Positions 59,358 through 64,000 of a stretch of 64,000 nucleotides of DNA are shown in pieces. The stretch is taken from contig NZ_LUKZ01000003.1 in the NCBI RefSeq assembly GCF_001633105.1, positions 124,352-188,351 of the forward strand, given 5' to 3'. The position numbers and the translations under genes were made by a program. A model generated the notes under the pieces. That model had not been told where the DNA came from. It saw nothing but the letters and a program-made list of their open reading frames with translations, and did not search any database. Each line of letters starts with the position of its first letter. Position 1 is the first letter of the stretch. The stretch comes from Acidovorax sp. GW101-3H11. Its GTDB lineage: Bacteria > Pseudomonadota > Gammaproteobacteria > Burkholderiales > Burkholderiaceae_C.

Positions 59358-59996
59358 TCAGGTCGATGATGGGCTGGCGCTTTCCAGCGCATGCAGCTCG
59401 GCCAGGGTGTTGGCGTTGAAGAACGCCTGCGGATCATCGCCCGGCTGGTCAAATGCCACGATGGCGCAGCGGTGCCGGGCCGTCCAGGCGTCAATCTTGC
59501 GGCCACCGGCCTGGGTGAAGGCGACCAGGCTTTCGAGCAGCTCCACGCGCAGCAGGCAGAACACGGGCTGGGGGCGTACCTGGATGTGGCCCTGGCCATC
59601 GTCCTCGGGCGCGGCGGCCATGGCGATCTCGGCGTCTTGTGCATCCGCCGCTGCGGCCAGGCGCTGGGCCAGGTCCAGCGGGAAAAGCGGGGTGTCGCAG
59701 GGCACCGTCAGCAGCCACTGCGTTTCGCAGCGCTCCAGCCCGGTCAGAAAACCCGCCAGCGGGCCTGCATAGTCGGCCAGCACATCGGGCCACACAGGTG
59801 CGCCAAAGGCTTCGTAGGCCGCCAGGTTGCGGTTGGCATTGACCATCACATTGCCGGTCTGCATCTGCAGCCGCATCAGCGTGTGCAGCGCCAGCGGCAG
59901 GCCGCGAAAGTTCTGCAGGCCTTTATCGACCCCGCCCATGCGGGAGCCCCGGCCACCGGCGAGGACCAGGCCGGTGATGTCTTGGGTTTCAATCAT
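59358..59996 (-). CDS. mobA: Molybdenum cofactor guanylyltransferase MobA
   Basis: Attaches GMP to molybdopterin to form the guanine dinucleotide cofactor used by nitrate reductase and DMSO-reductase-family enzymes. 212 residues with the nucleotide-binding motif [18 protein letters not shown], then [16 protein letters not shown] and [12 protein letters not shown], which carries the metal-binding Asp. ATG 59996 is 12 bases after moaA; upstream in-frame residues overlap moaA and are not family-like. Confidence 0.95.
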   Translation of the reverse strand: MIETQDITGLVLAGGRGSRMGGVDKGLQNFRGLPLALHTLMRLQMQTGNVMVNANRNLAAYEAFGAPVWPDVLADYAGPLAGFLTGLERCETQWLLTVPCDTPLFPLDLAQRLAAAADAQDAEIAMAAAPEDDGQGHIQVRPQPVFCLLRVELLESLVAFTQAGGRKIDAWTARHRCAIVAFDQPGDDPQAFFNANTLAELHALESASPSST

Positions 59997-60007
59997 TCGT
60001 TCAATCG

Positions 60008-61144
60008 TTATCCACCGATGTAGCTCATTTCCACCCGCCTTGCGCCGTGCCCCGTGTCCGCTGGCAGGCTGCTGCGCAACTCCGAATACCGGTCGGTGCG
60101 CTGCTGCCAGATGGGGGCGATGGCCGAGGCAATGGCTTCGTCGCTGGCGCCGCCGCGCAGCAGGGTGCGCAGGTCGTAGCCCTGGGTGGCAAACAGGCAC
60201 AGGTAGAGCTTGCCTTCGGTGGACAGCCGCGCACGGTTGCAGTCGTGGCAGAACGCCTGGGTCACGCTGCTGATCACGCCGACCTCGCCCAGGCTGGGGT
60301 CGTGCTGGCCCGCTGCGTTGGCATAGCCCCAGCGCTCGGCGGTCTCGCCGGGGCTGCTGGGGTCCAGTTGCACCAGGGGCAACTCGGCGCGCAGGCGTTC
60401 AATCAGTTCGGCCGAGGGCAGCACTTCGTCCATGCGCCAGCCGTTGGTGGCTCCCACGTCCATGTATTCGATGAAGCGCAGCGTGGTGCCCGTGCCGCGA
60501 AAATGCCGCGCCATGGGCAGGATCTCGTGCTCGTTGGTGCCGCGCTTGACCACCATGTTGACCTTGATCTGCGACAGCCCGGCCGCGTGCGCCGCCTCGA
60601 TGCCCGCCAGCACGTCGGCCACCGGAAAGTCCACATCGTTCATGCGGCGGAAGACCGCGTCGTCCAGGCCGTCCAGGCTCACCGTCACGCGGTTCAGGCC
60701 CGCGTCCTTCAGGGCTTGGGCCTTGCGGGCCAGCAACGATCCGTTGGTGGTCAGGGTCAGGTCGGGGGGCAAGCCATCCACCGTGCGCAACTGGGCCAGC
60801 TGGGCCACCAGTTCTTCGAGGTTCTTGCGCAGCAGCGGCTCACCGCCCGTGAGGCGGATCTTGCGCACGCCATGGGCCAGAAAGAGCCGTGCCAGCCGTG
60901 TGATTTCCTCAAAGCTCAGCAGTGCGCCATGGGGCAGGTAGGGGTAGTCCTTGTCGAACACTTCCTTGGGCATGCAGTAGTTGCAGCGGAAGTTGCACCG
61001 GTCCGTGACGCTGATGCGCAGGTCGCGCAGGGGGCGGCCCAGGGTGTCGGTGAGCTGGCCGGTGGGGGCCACAGGGTGCGTGGGCACCCGCGCCGCCAAA
61101 GCGGCGATGCGTTGGTCCACCAGAGGAATCACACGTTCGGCCAT
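60008..61144 (-). CDS. moaA: GTP 3',8-cyclase MoaA
   Basis: A radical-SAM enzyme for the first step from GTP to cyclic pyranopterin. 378 residues: the first cluster motif [21 protein letters not shown] and the second cluster cysteines in [18 protein letters not shown]. The protein ends in Gly-Gly (SYIGG), needed for activity in the family. ATG 61144 fits relatives that begin with a variable ~45 residue extension before [18 protein letters not shown]. It is the first gene of the strand's molybdenum cofactor operon. Confidence 0.97.
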   Translation of the reverse strand: MAERVIPLVDQRIAALAARVPTHPVAPTGQLTDTLGRPLRDLRISVTDRCNFRCNYCMPKEVFDKDYPYLPHGALLSFEEITRLARLFLAHGVRKIRLTGGEPLLRKNLEELVAQLAQLRTVDGLPPDLTLTTNGSLLARKAQALKDAGLNRVTVSLDGLDDAVFRRMNDVDFPVADVLAGIEAAHAAGLSQIKVNMVVKRGTNEHEILPMARHFRGTGTTLRFIEYMDVGATNGWRMDEVLPSAELIERLRAELPLVQLDPSSPGETAERWGYANAAGQHDPSLGEVGVISSVTQAFCHDCNRARLSTEGKLYLCLFATQGYDLRTLLRGGASDEAIASAIAPIWQQRTDRYSELRSSLPADTGHGARRVEMSYIGG

Positions 61145-61314
61145 GGCGTGATTTTGCCGCATGGGCCCCGGCAAAGGGGCCAAGCCCCTCAGCGCGGAGT
61201 TGATCGCGGTCAAGTTTTGCCCCGGGCGGTGTTGTGGCGCGCCTTTGACATGGCGCAGGGCGCTCTGAATGCTGCGTTGCAACAATCTGCCCATCCGATT
61301 TCAAGGGGACTTCC

Positions 61315-62169
61315 ATGTTGTGGACGCGCGAATGTGTAGCCGATGCCATGCCGTGCCAGCGCCGGGCTGCGGTGCAGTGGGTGGCAGCGGGGGTGCTGTT
61401 GCCCACCTGGGCCACGTGGGCGACCGGGGCCCAGGCGCAGATGGGGCTGTCGGGCGCTATCAACTACGCGGGCTGGTTCCGCGCGCTGTCGCAGCGCATG
61501 GCCAAGGCCTATTGCCAGCAATACCTGCAGGTGCTGCCCGCTGCAGCGGTGGACGTGCTGGGGCTGGCGCGCAAGATGGTGCAATCGGGCAGCAGCGAGC
61601 TGGCCCGGGGCATGCAGACCGGGCGCTGGCCCGCCGACGTGGGGCGCCAGCTCGAAGAGGTGCAAAAGCAGTTTGCGCTGCTGAACCAGCTCACCGCCAC
61701 GCAGCCCACCCAGACCGCGCTGGTGGTGGCCGCCTCCGACCAGGCCGACCGCACGCTGCTGATTGCCCAGACGGTGACCGAATCCATCGAAAAGCTGGCA
61801 CAGGCGCCCAGTGCGCGCCTGGTGAACCTGGCGGGCCGCCAGCGCATGCTGTCGCAGCGCCTGGCCAAGAACTACTTCTTGAACGCGGCCAAAGTGGAGT
61901 CCAAGGTGGTGCAGGCGCAGCTCGTGTCAGACGCCGCAGACTTCCGCCTGGCGTTGCAGGCGCTCAAGGCCGCGCCCGTGTCCACGCCCGCCATTCGCAA
62001 CGAGCTGGAGCTGGCCGACTCGCAGTGGCTGTTTTTTGAATCGGCCCTGCGCCGCGCGGCCGACGATGCGGGGCTCCACACGGTGGCCACCACCAGCGAG
62101 CGCCTGCTGGGCGTGATGGACAAGCTCACCAACCTGTACGAAGTTACCTTGCGGGAGGTGCTGGGCTGA
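61315..62169 (+). CDS. PilJ/NarX-type sensor domain protein, exported, no output domain
   Basis: A 284-residue protein with a signal-peptide-like N-terminus (hydrophobic about 20-38, ending GAQAQ). It consists of two copies of the PilJ_N helical domain: GAINYAGWFRALSQRMAKAY and LVNLAGRQRMLSQRLAKNYF, whose R/QRM-S-QR core resembles the nitrate-binding P-box helices of NarX. No membrane helix or kinase follows, so it is probably a free periplasmic sensor or binding protein. It diverges from moaA across 170 bp. Nitrate as a ligand is inferred from the fold and the neighbouring molybdenum genes. Confidence 0.8.
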   Translation: MLWTRECVADAMPCQRRAAVQWVAAGVLLPTWATWATGAQAQMGLSGAINYAGWFRALSQRMAKAYCQQYLQVLPAAAVDVLGLARKMVQSGSSELARGMQTGRWPADVGRQLEEVQKQFALLNQLTATQPTQTALVVAASDQADRTLLIAQTVTESIEKLAQAPSARLVNLAGRQRMLSQRLAKNYFLNAAKVESKVVQAQLVSDAADFRLALQALKAAPVSTPAIRNELELADSQWLFFESALRRAADDAGLHTVATTSERLLGVMDKLTNLYEVTLREVLG

Positions 62170-62218
62170 GGGTCGGAAAAGGGAAGTCGGCTTGCGATCA
62201 GCTGCCAGCGGCGGTGTG

Positions 62219-62881
62219 CTAGGCGAAATCTGCCAAGCGGCAGCCCCGCCCCACCAGCACCAGCCGGGTGTCCAAGGCCGCATAAAAGCCCGGTGGCGGT
62301 GGCAGGGGCAGCTGCTCCACGCGTTTGTGTTCCCCAATGCGTACGGCGGCCAGCTCGTAGTCGCGCGCCAGGGCCATCCACAGGCCATGGGCGCCTGCCG
62401 ATTGCCGTGCACCCGTCATGAGGCTGCGGCCAGAGTCCAGCCACCAGCGGTAGATGGCGGAGGCAATGCCCATGCGGCGGTAGCCGTGCGCCACCTTGGT
62501 GTGCGGCGCGCGCAGGTGGCGGTCGGTGCGCCGGTCCACCTCCACCAGCCGGTTGAACACGGTGTGGGCCACGATGCGGTTGCGTTGCGGGTCGATGGCA
62601 TACACAAACACCTCACCGTCGGCCTCGCGCATGCGAAGCACCAGCCCGTGCAGGTGCAAAGGCAGCGGCTGCATCGCATCGCGCGTGCGGTGGTTGGTGC
62701 GGATGCGGTCGTGCAGGGCGTCAAACTCGCGCTGGATGTCGCGGCCCGACAGGTCCACGTCGATGCGCAGTTCGGTCCACAAGCGGCCCCAGGCCCCCAG
62801 CCGACCTTGCCAGCCCTGGTCTGCGGGCGCGTGCTGGGCAAAGAGCGGAGGGAAGCACCCAGCGAGCGAAGCGGTGGTCAT
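62219..62881 (-). CDS. Uncharacterised GNAT-like acetyltransferase
   Basis: A 220-residue protein. VFVYAIDPQRNRIVAHTVFN and the segment HTKVAHGYRRMGIASAIYRWWLDSG resemble the acetyl-CoA binding core of GNAT enzymes (R-R-M-G-I-A). The rest, with LTELRIDVDLSGRDIQREFDALHDRIRT-like helices, is not familiar to me. ATG 62881 overlaps the upstream gene's stop (ATGA), so it is co-translated with the bactofilin-like protein. Confidence 0.7.
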   Translation of the reverse strand: MTTASLAGCFPPLFAQHAPADQGWQGRLGAWGRLWTELRIDVDLSGRDIQREFDALHDRIRTNHRTRDAMQPLPLHLHGLVLRMREADGEVFVYAIDPQRNRIVAHTVFNRLVEVDRRTDRHLRAPHTKVAHGYRRMGIASAIYRWWLDSGRSLMTGARQSAGAHGLWMALARDYELAAVRIGEHKRVEQLPLPPPPGFYAALDTRLVLVGRGCRLADFA

Positions 62882-63861
62882 GGCGCATCCCCTCGGCTGT
62901 CGATCCAGCAGCCGCTGAGCAGCCGCGCGGGCCGCTCCATCGCGCACACCCGGGCACTGGTCGGCCAGTCGGGCAGTGGCACCACCAGGCCCGCATACAC
63001 GCCGTAGGCCTCGCCTGCGGCAATCGTTTCTCCCGCCCACAGGCTTTCGCCCGCACGGATGGCACCACCGGCGTGGATGTGTCCACCCGCCCGCACGCCC
63101 CAGCCCACCTGCAGGTGGCCCTTGCAGTCCACACCGCCCATCACCCACACGCCCCGGGCCGCCTGCACGGCGGCGCCAGCGTGCAGGTGGCCGCCCAACT
63201 TGATGCCGCCTTCGCAGCCCAGGTCGCCCACCACCCGCAGATCCTGGGCCACCCGGCAGTGACCGCCGATCTGGACGGAGGCCCCGCCCTCCAGCTCGCC
63301 ACCCACCCGCAGGCTGCCCGTGCATTGCAGCCGTTGCGCCACCGCCAGTGACCAGCCCACGCGTGCATCGCCGTGTATCCGCGCGCTGCCGTTGCAGCGC
63401 ACGGCGCCCGCCACGCGCAGGTCTTCGCCCACGCGCAGCGCCCCGCCCACCCGCAGGCCACCCTGCACATGCAGGCTGCGGCCGGTGCGCAGCACGCCGT
63501 TCACGTCCGCGCTGCCCCGGCAGTGCACGCTGCCCGCAAACACCAGTGCGTCTGCCTCCAGGTGGTCCACTTCCAGCACATCGTTGGTCGGGCCGAACTG
63601 GTCCAGCATCCAGCAAGCGTCCTCCAGGCGGCCTTCGCGCACCAGGTCGTCCAGCAGGGCCTGGTAGTTGCTCGCACCTTCCTGGCGGCGCAGGTACCAG
63701 CGGTAGCCGTCGGCGCAAGGCCGCTTGGCGCGGATGAAGTGGCGGGTGATGTCGGTGGCGGCAGCCGCGTTGGCCATGGCCTCATCGGCGGTCGGGCAGC
63801 GCGTGGGAGCGCATCGGGCGCAGGGGGCGAGCGAAATCTCGCCGGAAGGAAACGGGGGCAT
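62878..63861 (-). CDS. Bactofilin-like/polymer-forming repeat protein
   Basis: A 327-residue protein. The N-terminal ~95 residues include a Cys-rich start (CARCAPTRCP) and a helical region (RWYLRRQEGASNYQALLDD). Then follow about 30 imperfect 6-residue turns with Gly every sixth position (GDLGCEGGIKLGGHLHAG style), the pattern of a right-handed beta-helix as in bactofilins. The helix runs roughly from 105 to 285. AGGAG lies five bases before ATG 63861. Its function may be a scaffold, or a cap-like polymer. The next gene is co-translated. Confidence 0.75.
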   Translation of the reverse strand: MPPFPSGEISLAPCARCAPTRCPTADEAMANAAAATDITRHFIRAKRPCADGYRWYLRRQEGASNYQALLDDLVREGRLEDACWMLDQFGPTNDVLEVDHLEADALVFAGSVHCRGSADVNGVLRTGRSLHVQGGLRVGGALRVGEDLRVAGAVRCNGSARIHGDARVGWSLAVAQRLQCTGSLRVGGELEGGASVQIGGHCRVAQDLRVVGDLGCEGGIKLGGHLHAGAAVQAARGVWVMGGVDCKGHLQVGWGVRAGGHIHAGGAIRAGESLWAGETIAAGEAYGVYAGLVVPLPDWPTSARVCAMERPARLLSGCWIDSRGDAP

Positions 63862-63923
63862 GAGCACTCCTGGAGTCCGCGCCCCGGCAGTTACCAAGGC
63901 GCAAGCTGGCGCTGGGCAAGGGG

Positions 63924-63978
63924 CCCGGCGACAGGAGGTGCGCGAAAAAAAGCGGAGGGGGAGGGGGTGTCGCCGGGC
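63924..63978. repeat. Inverted repeat at the right edge, no gene seen from 63862 to 64000
   Basis: GCCCGGCGACA (63924-63934) and TGTCGCCGGGC (63968-63978) are perfectly inverted, 11 bp each, around a 33 nt purine-rich centre. It lies upstream of the bactofilin-like gene and may be a terminator of a gene outside the window or a regulatory site. Confidence 0.45.
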
Positions 63979-64000
63979 TCAGGAATCTGCAGCAAGGGTG

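Noticed and set aside
62882-63718. Upstream extension of the GNAT-like frame on the minus strand
   Set aside because: It overlaps the bactofilin-like gene in another frame, and is Arg/Gly-rich noise; MTTASLAG at 62881 with ATGA coupling is a better start.
1-64000. tRNA, rRNA, CRISPR arrays, transposases or prophage genes
   Set aside because: I looked for cloverleaf-like sequence, regular spacers and typical DDE or integrase motifs in the gaps and found none.

Overview
The window is about 67% GC by eye and almost fully coding. Gene content and order point to a betaproteobacterium of the Comamonadaceae, most likely Acidovorax or a close relative. The evidence is the carB-greA-yhbY/rlmE-ftsH-folP-glmM order, the mltD-gloB/yafS-like-rnhA block, dnaX-ybaB-recR, and short repeats I associate with this family. 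It reads as ordinary chromosome: I see no insertion sequence, phage, tRNA, rRNA or CRISPR array.

Layout. 1-8.9 kb: end of carB, greA, a DUF4149 membrane protein, a GT-A-like glycosyltransferase, yhbY, rlmE, ftsH (with a sigma32-like promoter), folP, glmM and an acetyltransferase. 9-14.3 kb: two large GGDEF-EAL proteins on the minus strand, one cytosolic with two PAS domains and one membrane-bound with a CHASE-type sensor. 14.5-29.3 kb: a contiguous phosphate island. It holds an olsB-like/plcP-like/agt-like operon, ppk1-sixA, a Lys/Ala-rich histone-like gene, ppx, pstSCAB, phoU, phoB and phoR. Pho-box-like direct repeats (11 bp period) lie before olsB-like, ppk1, ppx and pstS. The first three genes look like the phosphorus-sparing lipid-remodelling set (N-acyltransferase, phospholipase C of the PlcP type, glycosyltransferase), so the island would join phosphate sensing, uptake, polyphosphate storage and membrane lipid replacement.

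29.2-42.2 kb: a MATE exporter with a polyprenyl-sugar-type membrane glycosyltransferase, rpmE2, rho, trxA, an AddAB-type nuclease/helicase pair and a flavoprotein. 42.2-46.2 kb: the 4.5S RNA gene ffs (minus strand) opposite dnaX, then ybaB and recR. dnaX carries an A9 run where domain III ends, with stops close by in both other frames. 46.2-52 kb: a MAPEG protein, a solitary Tat-exported NMT1-like binding protein, a 50-codon DUF3096 gene, mltD, gloB, a YafS-like methyltransferase and rnhA. 52.2-57.2 kb: an RND efflux adaptor and permease, then a thioredoxin-like protein. 57.3-64 kb: molybdenum cofactor genes moaA-mobA-(GNAT)-moeA on the minus strand, a periplasmic PilJ/NarX-type sensor-domain protein, and a bactofilin-like repeat protein with an acetyltransferase.

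A roughly 60 bp AT-rich repeat occurs six times, always in the same orientation, twice between genes and four times inside open reading frames without breaking them. All functional calls are from reading the sequence and remembered family features; no search was run.
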